Shown: positions 11,401-23,351 of the stretch, in pieces
Position numbering within the stretch: the first letter of the stretch is position 1
Layout: each line of letters opens with the position of its first letter
Source of the DNA: Gonium pectorale
Taxonomy: Eukaryota > Chlorophyta > Chlorophyceae > Chlamydomonadales > Volvocaceae
Length of the DNA: 64,000 bases
Direction of reading: 5' to 3'
Assembly (NCBI GenBank): GCA_001584585.1
Contig: LSYV01000043.1
Span: 581,693-645,692, forward strand
The notes under the pieces: generated by a model
Told to the model about the DNA's origin: nothing
Seen by the model: only the letters and a program-made list of their open reading frames with translations
Database searches by the model: none
Position numbers and translations under genes: made by a program

Positions 11401-13586
11401 GGACAGGCAGCCCCGTCACACCGACACTAGTCTTCTATCTGCTTGGCACCACATACGGCACAGCAGCCTTCGTTGTCATCGTCGATGGAATATTCTCAGA
11501 GCCTGCCCAAGCCCCGGCATCCCGGCCTCCCGTAAGCCCAGACACCCGTAGTCACCAGGCACAGAAGCGGCGCTTGCAGGCGCTGGTTGCCGTTGTCGAA
11601 GAGGCGCTCGTTGAGCAGCGTGAGCAGCGCGTTCAGGATGGCAGAGTTGGCCTGCGAGTAGACGCGTCCAGGGACGCACAACACGTTTACAACTCGGTTG
11701 GAGAGGCAGTGGGGCATATCAAAGGAAACAGAGCCCAAACTGCGTTGTCCAGTGGTGTCTCGTGGACTTCACTTTCGTGATGGCCACGTGCTAATTCATC
11801 AGGCCCAGCGCCAACCCTGTTACTTGAATGACCGGTGTGTTCCGGAGGCATGCACAAGTACACCGCGTTCAGCCCATGCAATACTCTCTGGTCAAGCGAA
11901 AGGCCGCTCTGCACTACCAAGCGCCACACACGGCCCTGCCCCCCAAAGGACGCCTGCAAGTTCTGTTTCCAGACGCGCTTCATCCCGCCTCCGGCCCCGC
12001 GCCCACCTTGAAGATCTCGTCCACGAAGGCCACCTCGGCCGTTGGCAGGTAGCCGTCCGTCTGGCGGACGTACAGGTCATTCTCAAGGCCTGCGCACGGA
12101 CGGTTCGGTTGGGCGCCACGTCAAGCCACGGGCCACATGATCCCAGTGTTGCTGTGCGACATGCTGCGCCGGTCGGTGCACACAAACGCGGTGTTGCTCG
12201 TTCCCTGCAGGCCGCAGATGCAACTTGTTTTGCGCAGTGCACGAGTGCGTATGGGTGGAGTCCGTATGGGTGGGGCGGCAAGGTGGATGGGGAGAGGGCG
12301 GCGCCATCGGCACCAGCCGGCACGCACGGGCCGCGGCGCAACGGGCCCGCTCAGGCCCCGATAGCCGAAAGCCATTCTGAGAGGCTCGTGCGAGTTTGCT
12401 CCGGCACAACCCTTTGCATCATTCCGAGCCGCCCTCCCCCCGATACGGCTTGGCCGGCGCGAAGCGGTACGGGAGCGACGTGACGCCCAGGCAGTCAAGT
12501 GCGCGCTTGGCCTGTGACGCGACGCCTTGTGGGTAGTCAATGGCCAGCAGTAAGAAGGGACTGCGGCATGCACTCGCCCCGGGTAGGGCCCACGCACCCT
12601 TCATGGAGAGCGGTCCGAACAGCTCCTCGGGAACCGAGAAACGCGTGAGCAGGCGCTCGAAGTAGGTGCCACCCGCCAGCGAGGACAGGCGCCGGGACAG
12701 CTCCGACTTGGCCGTGCCTGCGTCGCGGGGGGCGGAGACGACGTGAGGGATGCTCAAGGTGCGGGCGGCAGATGGGTCTGAGCAGATGGTGACGTGTGAG
12801 CAAGGCGGGGGCACGGGAGGGGGATGGCGTAGTAAGCAACGGGCGGTGCGCATTGGCGCAGGAAATCATATGGCCGCGCAGCTGCGCGAGGCCTGTCCCG
12901 CGGACCGAGCAAGCTTTCCCACCTGGTGGTCCCAGAAGCAGCAGATGTTCGCAGCAGAGAGCGGCGAGAAGCAGCAGGCGGACCTATGAAAGGGCGCGGG
13001 GAGACAGAGGGTGAAACAGAAAAAGAGAACTGCCCCCAAAACCCTGCCAGGATCGGACCACATCCGCGCTAGATCTTCGCCAGAATTTGGCATAATGGGG
13101 GCCTAACAGTGCCTATGGCGCTTGGATTGCGGCGAAAGGTAGCTCAGACCGGTGCGCATTTTGGTGACGGACCTCGACATCCCTCTCCAGCAGTCCCTTG
13201 GACAGCTTCTGCACCGATGCCACCACTCGCTTGCGCAGGTCAGAGTCTGGGTTGAACTCGATACGCCGGGCGGCCTCGTTGTTGGCAAAGACTGTCGCGG
13301 CAACCGTCTCATCGACCTGCTTGGACACGTCCGCGATGAGCCGCAGCATTGCAGCATCCATCTGTTCCGTCTGAGCATCCGCTTTGACTGCGAACAGCGG
13401 CGTCAGGCGGCTTCCGGCGGTCCGGTTTGGAGCGAGCTGCGCAGGCGTGCAGCCGCGAGTGCGGATTGCTACCGGCGAGAACGGCTTGAACGCGTTGCCG
13501 CATGAGCCACGGCGGCCATGCTGCATGGCGCGCTGTTGGACCTGGCCGAGCATGGTTGCGGAGTGGACTTGCGTTGTGAGCGACAC
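8415..13586 (-). CDS. RavA/MoxR-type AAA+ ATPase, probably organelle-targeted
   Basis: An AAA+ ATPase of the MoxR group, closest to bacterial RavA; such proteins act as chaperone-like remodelling factors. Exons in transcription order: 13173-13586, 12923-12983, 12598-12717, 12007-12089, 11556-11651, 11218-11301, 10831-10938, 10511-10627, 10187-10282, 9827-9943, 9516-9567, 9170-9270, 8874-8978, 8415-8549. All junction phases agree, giving 562 aa (551 aa from the ATG at 13553). Motifs: Walker A GPPGTAKS at about 156-163, VRQTDGYLPTAEVAFVDEIFK with Walker B VAFVDE, sensor-1 GASNE, and ELDALYDRFLIRR carrying the arginine finger. The C-terminal half is helical with no second catalytic domain. The first ~65 residues are Arg/Ser/Ala-rich and end in LFAVKADA, resembling a transit-peptide cleavage region. 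No VWA partner (ViaA-like) gene is adjacent. Substrate unknown. Confidence 0.88.
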
Positions 13587-14618
13587 CGGCTACGCGGGAC
13601 GGCGCAAGCTGGTAGAGAGGACAGGGATGTATGGGTGCAGGCGAAGCCGGAGCCGGCAACGGAACGCAAAAGCTAGAAAAAGCGCGGGGCCCGCATATCA
13701 TCTGGAAATCGCGAAGGGATCACTTTTGCAGTACGTCACAAGACGCGGCGCTTTAAGGGCCCTACAAAGAATTCTGTCTCTACAAAGACTTCGTTTATGC
13801 GAGGATCTTATCACAAAGTTGAATGAGGTTCGGGGCTAGGGGCGCCTGCATGCTCCGGCATGGCAAGCATACACACAGGGTACGCACCCCCTCGGAACAA
13901 TACCCCCTGCAAGCCCACAACCCCCAAAGGTGTCGCTTCTGTGTAGTCTCCCTGCGAACGCGGATGGCATATGTATGACTGCACAAGGCATGGCCCGCCA
14001 TGACACACACAGGCGAAGTGCCGTCCATAGACCGGCACTGAAGAGTACATGCTTATATCAGAGACCGTATTAGTAGTGTGCCGGAGAAAAAAGCGGGCTC
14101 ATGGCTCGGTTGCAGGGCCGATGCGCGCAGCCACGTCTTTGGCACGCCTAGGTCCCCCGTAACTTCCCCATATCACCCCCCAGGGATCCGTCATGTCTGC
14201 CTGTGTCGCCACGTTCCTTGGCTCTGCACACGTAAATGTGATGACCTTTACAACCGTTGCCTGCCAGAGCACCCTCTATGATTATGCATGCTGTATCAGC
14301 AGTGTAAGGGTCGCATGTTGCCATGATGGTAAAGGCGCTCTCATATCGTTCTAGTAATACTGCGATTTCATAATTACATTCCTCACCGTTGTACATAATG
14401 ATTACTGGCTTTGTTGCAGCTTATTTTGAGCTGCCAACAGGCCTGCAGGGCGCGACGAGGGACTAAGGGACTTAGACGGTACGGCGTGTCGTTGTTGGGC
14501 CGCTTCCGATTCGCCATTGGCATTCTCAATACATTTCGCACACATGAATTTGACTGCACGGCAATAAATGTCAACAGTCACGCCGTAGCGATTTGCCACC
14601 TGCCTTACTGCCGGCATA
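13587..14618. promoter_or_regulatory. Shared divergent promoter interval
   Basis: About 1 kb separates the start of the AAA+ ATPase gene (minus strand) from the start of CFAP299 (plus strand), so both promoters must lie here. The part near 14250-14640 is AT-richer than the rest of the window. I saw no clear TATA box at the usual distance from either start and no coding sequence. Confidence 0.5.
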
Positions 14619-16791
14619 ATGGATGACGATTTAGAAATAAAAGGACCTGGATACGACCCCATAGCAGACGAGTTCGCAACGTGGGTGCTCGCGGTTCTGG
14701 TCAGGACGACCTTCTCATTTTGACACCAACCCAGCCGTGCCTTTGCAGATATGAGGACTATCTAGACAGCCAAATCAATAGCACGGATGTATACTACCTC
14801 GAGGACGTAGAGCTCGCGCGGCAGCTGGTGGAGCTGGGGTGCGTGGGGTCGTGGGTTTAGCAACACGAGAGCGGCCTCCTCTATTGTAATGACCGGCATC
14901 ATGCTCATTGGATAATAGAATGGCCCCCTGCCAGCGGCTGCACATGCGTGCTGTGCCAACTGGTGGTCCACGGGGTCCTCATGCAGGATACGCGGGAATG
15001 GGGAGGTCATTCGGAGAGAGGAGTTTGAACAGCGCAAGGAGGCATCGGAGCAAGCGCGGCAAGCACGGCTAAACAAGAAGCCCAAAAAGCTCGCGTCGCA
15101 GGGAAAGCATGTGGAGGAATACCCCCTGCTCCAGGTAAGAGGCGCCATCGCTCGCAGTCCCTTTGTTGGGCCATGGGCAATGTGGGTCTGGGAGTGGAAT
15201 TGCATGGAGCGGCGGAGGGAACATGCGACTTTCACTGTTTGGAGCTTGTCGGGCGGCGCCAAGGGGCACGCTTTTGCAGTGGGTCATAATGTAGGGCTTA
15301 CCAGGACCTCCGGCCACCCGCTCCTGTTGGCATGGGCCTCCTCCAAGATTAGTTATGCCGTCAACTTGTGTTCCGCACACACGCTGCCGGGCGTGCCCAT
15401 GAAGTCGTGAAACTACGTGCACCACGACGGTTCGTGCACAGGCGCTGAAAGACCGCGAGGAGGCAGTCCGGAACGGCAAGCTGACAACCATCATCTTCAT
15501 TCGGGACAAAAATTCCAAGGGGCAGGTGGGGACGCGTCCTCTGGGCGGCGGGTGTGGCTTGTTACGGCCAGATCGTGAGGGCGGACGGGACGGCTGGCTG
15601 CGTAGGGAGTGCGGGCCCATACTGCGCTGGCCATTTGCAGCCGCTGTTACACACAGCCAAGGAACAGTGCACATAGGGGCTCTTGCCATGAGACTTGCGA
15701 GCCGTCCACTGCGGTAGCCGGCAAGGCAGCACGCTTGGGATCATGTGGGCCTGGGATGGCTGGGCAGCCCGACACTAGAGGGCCCCGGTCAGCCGGCTCT
15801 TTGCCAGGCGCCCTGGTGGCTGTTAGAGCTTGGCGGCTGGATATGGATACGCATTCGTTGCAGCCACACCCTGGGGGGCCGCCGCCCCAAATCCCTGCCT
15901 CCAGCCCGTGTCGGAGGGGCAGTCCAGCATGCTCCTTGGGGCACATGGGCCGCAGACTGAAGCGAACAGGGTTGACGTGTGCTTGACGTGTGCTTCCACT
16001 CAATCGGGAACACACATGCGCATGCATCCCGAACTGCAGGAGGTGTCTGGCTACATTGACTACGGGCATCGGCTCAAAACGGAGAGCATGGAGCCCTACT
16101 TTGACCGCAAAAAGCGGCTCATGCCCCGGCCCTCGGACCTGTCGTTCTACAACTGGGAGACGCAGATGTCGACGTCCAACCCCACGCCCAACTTCCAGGT
16201 AGGTGCGAGCCTGCCGTGTCAGGGCGCTAACTTCGCGGGAACGGAGGGGGCGGAAGCTGGGGATTTTCAGAGCAGTGTGCCGGGTGGGTGTATTGCAAGA
16301 GTGGAATTGGGGCCGTGGAAGGTAGCGGCGCTGCTGCCGGTTGCTACTGGGGTCAGAGATACCGCAGTGACCAAGGCAGTGGTGGCCGAGGTGCCGCAAG
16401 CATCCTCACACGTCAGAACGCATCACATTTTGCTAACGTGGAACACGTGGTTGGGCCAGGTGAAGGAAACGTTCATCGCCATGCTGCAGTGAACTGTTAC
16501 ATTTCCGACCATGACGCAACATGACAACAGGTGATTGCGGACAACGAGGCCGGGCTCCTGTTCAAGAACAAGCGCGACCGCAAGGTAATCAACGTAGACC
16601 CGCGGGCCAAGCCCGGGGACAACAGCACGCGCACGGAGCTGGAGACGTCAGAGTACCTGCAGGTAAGCGCAATGCATAAGCGCAACATGGTTGCATCTGT
16701 ATACCTGTTCTACCCAGCCCGGAGATCTCTGCCTATAATCTGCAACCTGCAGGTGGTGGTGTACGACCACGTGACTCGCCGGAGAAGCTGA
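14619..16791 (+). CDS. CFAP299: Cilia- and flagella-associated protein 299
   Basis: A small conserved protein (human C4orf22) found in ciliated eukaryotes and associated with motile cilia; its molecular role is poorly defined. Exons: 14619-14680, 14749-14838, 14987-15134, 15442-15525, 16040-16198, 16531-16662, 16753-16791. All phases agree, giving 237 aa, close to the usual ~233. Diagnostic stretches in order: [132 protein letters not shown] and the terminal [12 protein letters not shown]. No membrane span or signal peptide. It implies a flagellate organism. It is divergent from the AAA+ ATPase gene; no functional link is implied. Confidence 0.95.
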
Positions 16792-17815
16792 GCATGCGGC
16801 ACGCGATCCTGCTGGTGCAGCAGCAGCCTTGATGGGGCCGTCGGAGCGGGCGCGTGGATGCGGACGCTGGACGGTTGCGCAGCCGTGGAGGCTGGAGCAC
16901 TGGTGCGCTCCCGTGCTCTCAATAGGCGGCTACACGGCGACGGCTGGGTGCCTTGAACGGCAGTGCGTCGCCTGCTAGTTGCTGGGTATGCCGACAGAAG
17001 TGTTGTGCAGCTGAGGTGGGCCCCTGGCCAAAATAGAATGAACCCGTAAGCCTGTGAAAGCCGCCAGGAGTATATATGGGCATGATGTGGCTGCACGGAC
17101 GTCTACAGTGCGATGGAGGCTGGGGCTGGCTCGGGTTACCAGCGGGGTACCCAACGGCATACGGGAGGAAGCGCGAGGGGCACATTGATGCTTTTGTTTA
17201 TAATTCTTCATGGTGTGTGGCAGATATCGCTCTGTTTTTGAGGCCCTACACTGCCTCACCCGCGTGGCCGCAAGCGTGGCCGAATTCGCATCAGCATGCC
17301 GGCAATTACTGTCCCACGGGTCCCGCGCGGGCAGTGGTAGTTTCTGGACTGCTGCTCAAAGACATTGCCTGGCGGACGCTTGGTGGCGGACGCAGCCGAA
17401 GCAAGGGCCGCGTTCTAAACCAGGTCTTTGAACCTTGTCCGAAAATCATTTCGAGTTGCCGCACACGTTCCTTCATTACATGTTAACCTCGATCGTCGGG
17501 TTGTACTGATCAAGCTGGTTGACCGACGAACTTGGTTCAGCTTGCGCGAAAGTCCTCATTGCAGACTCCCTCGTCGATCGCAAATGAACACAAGTATCAG
17601 GCCCACTCGACAAACGGTTCCACTGGCGGAGGCAGAGCAGCTCTGGGCGGAAGGAACTCGTGTCTACCCAGCGCATTGCCTTAGCTCAAGATGATCTATA
17701 ATTTGCGATGAATTGAATAACGTAGCGCTCCTTGTGGCCAAACCCCGTCCACACGGCCACACGTAGTCATGGTCGTCAAGGCCCGCGTCTTGAGGGCGGC
17801 AAACGCGTCACTTAG
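16792..17815. other. Intergenic interval between CFAP299 and the F-box gene
   Basis: It holds the CFAP299 3'UTR and the promoter of the F-box gene. I found no plus-strand TGTAA. A tatatatggg string at about 17074 is some 740 nt from the next ATG, too far to be called a TATA box without transcript data. No coding sequence supported. Confidence 0.5.
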
Positions 17816-20800
17816 ATGAATCCACACCTCGCTTCCGCGGCCCAGCCGGATGCGGCCCCCGAGCCTGCCCTGCTGGCGCTCCCAGACTCGGTCCTCACGC
17901 TCGTCGCCGCGTGGCTCCCCTCCCCCGACAAGAAGGCCCTGCGGCTGGCCTGTCGCGCCCTGCGCGCCACAGTCAACGGCGCCGTCAGCTCCTTTCTGCT
18001 GACGGACGTAAACCTCCCCCTGCTGGCGCCGCCGCCGCCGCCGCCGCCACAACAACGCCAACAGCCCCCGCAGCTCACCGGTGCTGGTGACAGCGGCATC
18101 TATGGCGCCGCCGCCGCCGCCAGCTCCCAGGCGCTGCCGCACGGCCCGCGGCGGCACGCGCCGCTGCACCTGACCTTCCCTAACCTCACGCACCTCTGCC
18201 TCTCACTGTCGCCCGCCGGCCACCACGACTCCCGCCGCGGCGAGCTGCTGGCCTCGCTGCTGCGCACCAGCCTGCCGGCGCTGCGCTGCCTGCGCGTGCT
18301 GGACCTCTCACAGGCCTGCCGCGACGTGGCGCTGGGGCGCACAGTGTACGACGTGTGCGACACGTGGGGTCTTGTCGTACACGGCCTCCCCGCTGGCCGG
18401 CCGGTGCGGGTGCTGCTGCATCCGCCCGCCGCGCTGCCGGGGCCGCCGGGCTGCCATGACGCCGCCGCCGGCGGCAGTGGCGAAACTGGCGTGGAGGCCG
18501 GCGGGATTGGCAGCTTCGGGAGGGGTGGACGCGGCAGCGGCGGCACCGCCGCCGCCAGCGGGCCCTTGCTGGCCGTCATGCTAGCGCTCCTCGCGGCCCA
18601 CCGGCCGTTGGCCGAGGTACGACTGGTTCCGGTGCCACTCATCAGCAAACGGTACGACAAGCCCCGCATACCGTCGCACGCGGAGCTGGTGGCGGCGGTC
18701 TCGCCGCATCCGCCGCCGGCGCTGGGCGCCGCCCGGTGCAGCCAGCCCGATGCGCCACGGCCGGCTGTGGTGGCGCTGACGGGTCTCATTCTTGGGCCCG
18801 AGTCGTTCGACCCGGCGAGCGCCGCCGGCGCTGCAGCTGCCGCGCAGGCGCCCAGTACGGCCGCCGCCGCCGGTGCCGCCCTGGCGCCGTGGCTCATACC
18901 CAATCCCCTACAACTCTCCGCGGGTCGGGGCCTAGCGCCACAACCGCCGTTGGCGCCGCTGCCGCAACAGCAGCAGCAGCAGCCGGGAATGGGACAAGGG
19001 ACTGGGGCGGCAGCGGATGCGGCGAGCGCCGCGGCCGGGGCCTACGACGACCCTGGTGCGATGCGCCGGCCGCCCCAGGACCCGGCGCACCGCTCAAAAG
19101 CGGCTGCCGCAAACGGAGGCGGCGGCGGGGACGGCGACGGCCGGGGGGCCCTCGAGTGGCTGTCCATGCTGTCTGCTGCCGCGACGTCGTCGGGCGGCCG
19201 CTCGCTGGAGCAGCTGACGCTGTGGGAGGCGTGGCCTCTCGCGGAGCTCCTGGGTGGCAAGGGCCCTGCCGGCGGCATCGGCGGCATCGATGGCCGTGGC
19301 TGCGGCTGCGGCCCCCCTGGGGCGTCGCCCGTGCCGCCCTGCTTGGCCGGGCTTCGGCAGCTGGTGCTGTCGGACCAGCAGGTGCGGGCAGAGGTTGGCG
19401 GGGGGGGGGATAACTCAGTCCGGGGGCAAGCTGAGCGATAAATGGGGTGTCCGACAATGCCACCAGCAAATGGTGAAATGTTATTCCGGAAGCTAATTTC
19501 CCGGGCTGCCCCATTGTAGGGAACCCTCTTGATGCGGTGCCACCATCCTGCGAATGCGCAACGACCGCCCCTCCACGCAACCGGGATCCGCATCGTTGGT
19601 GCCCGTTCCCTGCCCAGTAGTCCCCAGCTGGCATGTGTCCCCGCCCTCCCGCCCCTGTCCTCTTCGCTTACCTGCCCCCGTACGCCCGCCCCGCCACCCG
19701 CCCCTCTTGTCTTTCCGTGCACCTTACCCCATCCCCGTCGGGCCAGGCCGTCCTCGACCGCGACCGCCTGTCAGCGGATGCGCTGGCGCCGCTGGCGGCC
19801 CTGCCGCACCTGACACGGCTGGAGCTGGCCAGCCTCACGATCAATACGGCCCCCGCTGCTGCCCCTGCCTCCGCCACCACCCGCAGCGGCGGGGGCGGGG
19901 GTGGGGTGTGGGGCGGCGCGGGCCGGGGGGCAGGCAGGGGCGGGGGCCGCGGCGGGCGGCGCAGCGGAGCCAAGGCGGGTAGCTCGGGAAGAAAGCTTCC
20001 GTTCACACCGCTGCCCCAGGTTGGTGGGGCAAGGCTAGTCGACGGGGGGGGGGCGGCAAAGAGCTTGGGAAGCGGTTGGATACCCTTAGAGAAGCCGGAG
20101 GCGCATGCCATCTTGTTCCGATCCCGCGGTCGAAGGTGCCCCACGTCGAGCGAGGCGGTGGGGGGGAGCTTCGAGCAGTTGAAATTGGCTGGTTGGTTGG
20201 TCGAAGGGGCTGGGCTCAGGCGGGGGTAATGCCGATGGGCACTGCGGCAAGCGGTCATTGGTGAGGCCACTGCGGCCAGCGGCGGGGATGAGCGTGGTTA
20301 TCGGTTGCGCAGCCCGGGAGATTTGCGGAGGCGCCGTGCGGTGAGGGAACCCGACGGGAGTTGGAGCGCCGGCAGCGGCGGAGCGAAAACCCTTGTTGAT
20401 TCCTGGTGCTGCTCCCACCAAGCCTTTTCGCTCTCCTGGTTGCGACACCAACGCCCGGACTCAGGTCCTCCACCTGAGTGTCTACCATGCGTTGCGCTTC
20501 GCCGGAGCTGCCGACGGCGGGGACTCCGGCGGCAGCGGCTTTGGCCCCGGCGGCGACGCCTGGGCCGCCGCTGGCGGTGGTGGCGGCGGCCCGCTGGCGG
20601 CTCTCTTCCCCCAGCTGCGCCACCTGTCGGCCAGCGTGGGCCACGGGTCGCCCGGGCGGCCCGCCTCGGAGCGCTGGGGCTACCTGGCAGGCCTGGGCAG
20701 CAGCCTGAGGTCGCTGCACCTGCGGGCGGGGGCGGCGGAGGACCTGTGTCTTCAGGTGCGGCAATGCGCGGACCAGAGCTCAGGACGGGGGAGGGGGTAT

Positions 20801-23351
20801 GAAGCGGCTGACGACGAGCACAGGACTCGGGGGGAGGGATGGGGCGAAGGCGTAGGTGTTGAGGGGGAGGCTGGGTCGTTCTGTGCCCTGTGCGGGACAG
20901 TTGCGGAGGCATGCCCACCCGGGGGTGGTGGTGGCGGAGGAGCCTCGGTGGCGTCGGTGAGTTACTGCACCTCCGGGTGCTGGCCGCGGACTGCCCTCGG
21001 GTGTGTATCCTCCCGGGTGTGTGCCTGCCAGCGTGTGGGCACGTGCGGGGTACAGTCGATGGGGAGGGTGCAGAGCAGCGGTCGCTGCGGCGGCTGCCCT
21101 GGACGGTGCTGTAGGTCTTCGTGGCGGGTGGCTTGCCGGCACTGGAAGGGTTGGGGTAGCGGCGGACCTTTGCCTTCAGGTCGCTGATGGATGCGGGATG
21201 CGGGGAGTGGGGAGAGATGCGGTGGGTTGGGGTCGGTGAGGCCTCCCCGGAGCGCAGGTGGTCCTATCCGTCGCCGGCGAGAGCAGGTCCCTCTCCTCTC
21301 AATCTTTTGTGAACCGCATCGCATCCCTGGTGCTCTGTGTGGACGCTGACAGTGCGCAACCCCGCACACGACGCCGACAGGGCCGGAGCGAGGCGCTGGC
21401 CGCCCTGAGCCGGCTGACGTCGCTTCGGCTGTCGGCGGAAAGCGGCAAGGTGAGCAAATAGGCCATGAGGCGGAGGGATTGCTTGGGCCCTAACGTGTCG
21501 GTGCGCGCGTCGCCCTGCCCTCAGTGGCCCCCTCGCCCAGCCGTGCCTAACAGCTCCTTTAAGAAGCCGTCGCCCGTCTCGCACCCGGAAGGTGCGCACC
21601 GGCCTTGGCTGGTGCCGTCCGGGGCCGTGTGGTAAGAATAGTCCTTGAATCAGAGTCGAGAGCTGGGGCCGGGGTGTTTCACTAAACCAAATACGAGAAG
21701 GGCACGCCGCCAAGCCTAAACCAAGCAACCATCTGCCTGCTCGCCACGCCCTTCCCGGGCTTCCATTCCTGGAAGGCCTCCATCGGGAGATTACGTTTCG
21801 GGGGGCGCAGCGGCAGGATGGGCTGCGGATTCCCAGGTCGATGCAGGCTCTCGGCTCTCTAGCCAGACAGCAAGCGAACACCCCCACAGCCCTCTCTTCC
21901 TCCACCGCTCCCTTGGCTCCTCCCCCCGTTATCGCAGCTCGACGGGCTGCGGGGCCTGGTGCGGACGCTGGCCTGCTTCGGGCCCAGCCTGGTGTCCCTG
22001 CGGCTGGCACGGCTGGGCATGCGGCAGTGGGGCACCGACCCGCGGGTCGCGCCGCTGGAGCTGCCGCGCCTGACGCGCCTCGAGTTCCGCGCCTGCTCGG
22101 GCGACCTGGTGGCGGCATTCGACGGGGTGGCCCTCAGCGCGGCGCGCCTCAGGCGGCTGGAGGTGAGGGGCGATGACGCAATGGTCCGGCTACCGTAGGC
22201 CTTGGAGTGGGGGGCTGACGCAGTATGTCTGTACATGGGGCCCCTGGGCCAATGTGCTCCTGGTCTAGGCAAGACGTTGATTGTGTTTCGGGCGGCCAGC
22301 CTCGCCCAGGAGGCCGCTGGGGCGCGCAGGTCAGCGCATGAGGGGCACGTGCCGGTGCGCGTTGAATCGTTAGGGCGTTACCGGTAGTTGGGCAGCAGGG
22401 ACAACTACGGGCTGGGCTGGCGGGTCAGGACAAGGCCGCATACTCAAGCGGCGGCCGACGGTCGACGACCTTAATCTGTTGCTTTGCCCTCACCTCTCGG
22501 GCGTGTCTTGGGTACCGCTCCTCCTGCGCCTCATAACCCTCCCGCGTCCCCGCCCCGGTGGGATCGCATTCCCGAGCCAGCCAGCCCCGACCCGTGCTCA
22601 TGGTGTGCATATATGCTACTCCTCCGTGTGCGCACACGCGTGCAGGTCCGGGAATGCGAAACCATTCGGGCAGCGGACATCCAGTGGGCTCTTGAGCGGC
22701 AGGTGCGGGGGGGAGGGGGGCGGCAGCTGTACGGGATGGGGTGGCATGGGCTAGGACGGGCGGGCGGAGTGAGCGCACCGGGATGGCATCCAGACGCGGC
22801 CGTGGACACGAGAAGCGGGCTGAGGGTTTAGCAGGACGGGGCACAGACAATCCAGGGCGTGTGAGAGGTATTACAGATTCTCGCCGCCGGCGCTCTGCGG
22901 GGCGACAACAACTTCCCCTGGGGTGCGTTTGAGAGTTCTTTTGCACACGCACTCTGCATTCGCGTGCGCCGCTTGTGTACGCGCGGGGACACAATCTGCG
23001 TGCGGCCGTACCGTGCACGGAATCCAAAGTACCGTGCCGTACCCTATCTTGCCGCAGATGGGTCTGACGCAGCTGGTGCTGCGAGACGTGCCGGGAATGG
23101 CCTCCGCCGCCGCGCTGGCGTCGCTGCGCGCCGCCCGGCCCTCGCTGCGCATCTCGCTCTGCACCGCGGATGCCGCGGAGGTGCGGGCCCTGCGGCGGAG
23201 CCGCAGAGCGGCGCGCGGCGACGCGGTCTCGGGGCCGGCCGGGACCCCACGGCTGCTGGGAGGCGGGGGCAGCGAAGGGGCGGCAATGCTGGGTGCGTCT
23301 GATGCGCTGCTTCGTGGTTTCACGGCCGACGACTTGGACGAGTTGCAGTGA
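17816..23351 (+). CDS. F-box/leucine-rich protein
   Basis: A likely substrate-recognition subunit of an SCF ubiquitin ligase: an N-terminal F-box to bind SKP1 and a divergent leucine-rich region for targets. Exons: 17816-19381, 19747-20019, 20465-20755, 21381-21449, 21938-22162, 22646-22702, 23058-23351. All junctions are phase 0, giving 924 aa. The F-box lies at about residues 20-60 (LALPDSVLTLVAAWL...RLACRALR). Leucine-rich elements recur (FPNLTHLCLSLS, LRCLRVLDLS, LRQLVLSDQ, LTRLELASL, LRHLSASV, LRSLHLRAG, LTSLRLSAES, LTRLEFRAC, LTQLVLRDV). Long Ala/Gly/Pro/Gln insertions separate them, including a Gly/Arg-rich tract in exon 2. Exon 1 is unusually long (522 codons). Such proteins are numerous and fast-evolving in volvocine algae; target unknown. 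Confidence 0.78.

Noticed and set aside
18894..19634. 246-aa minus-strand open frame
   Set aside because: Antisense shadow of the Ala/Gly/Pro-rich first exon of the F-box gene.
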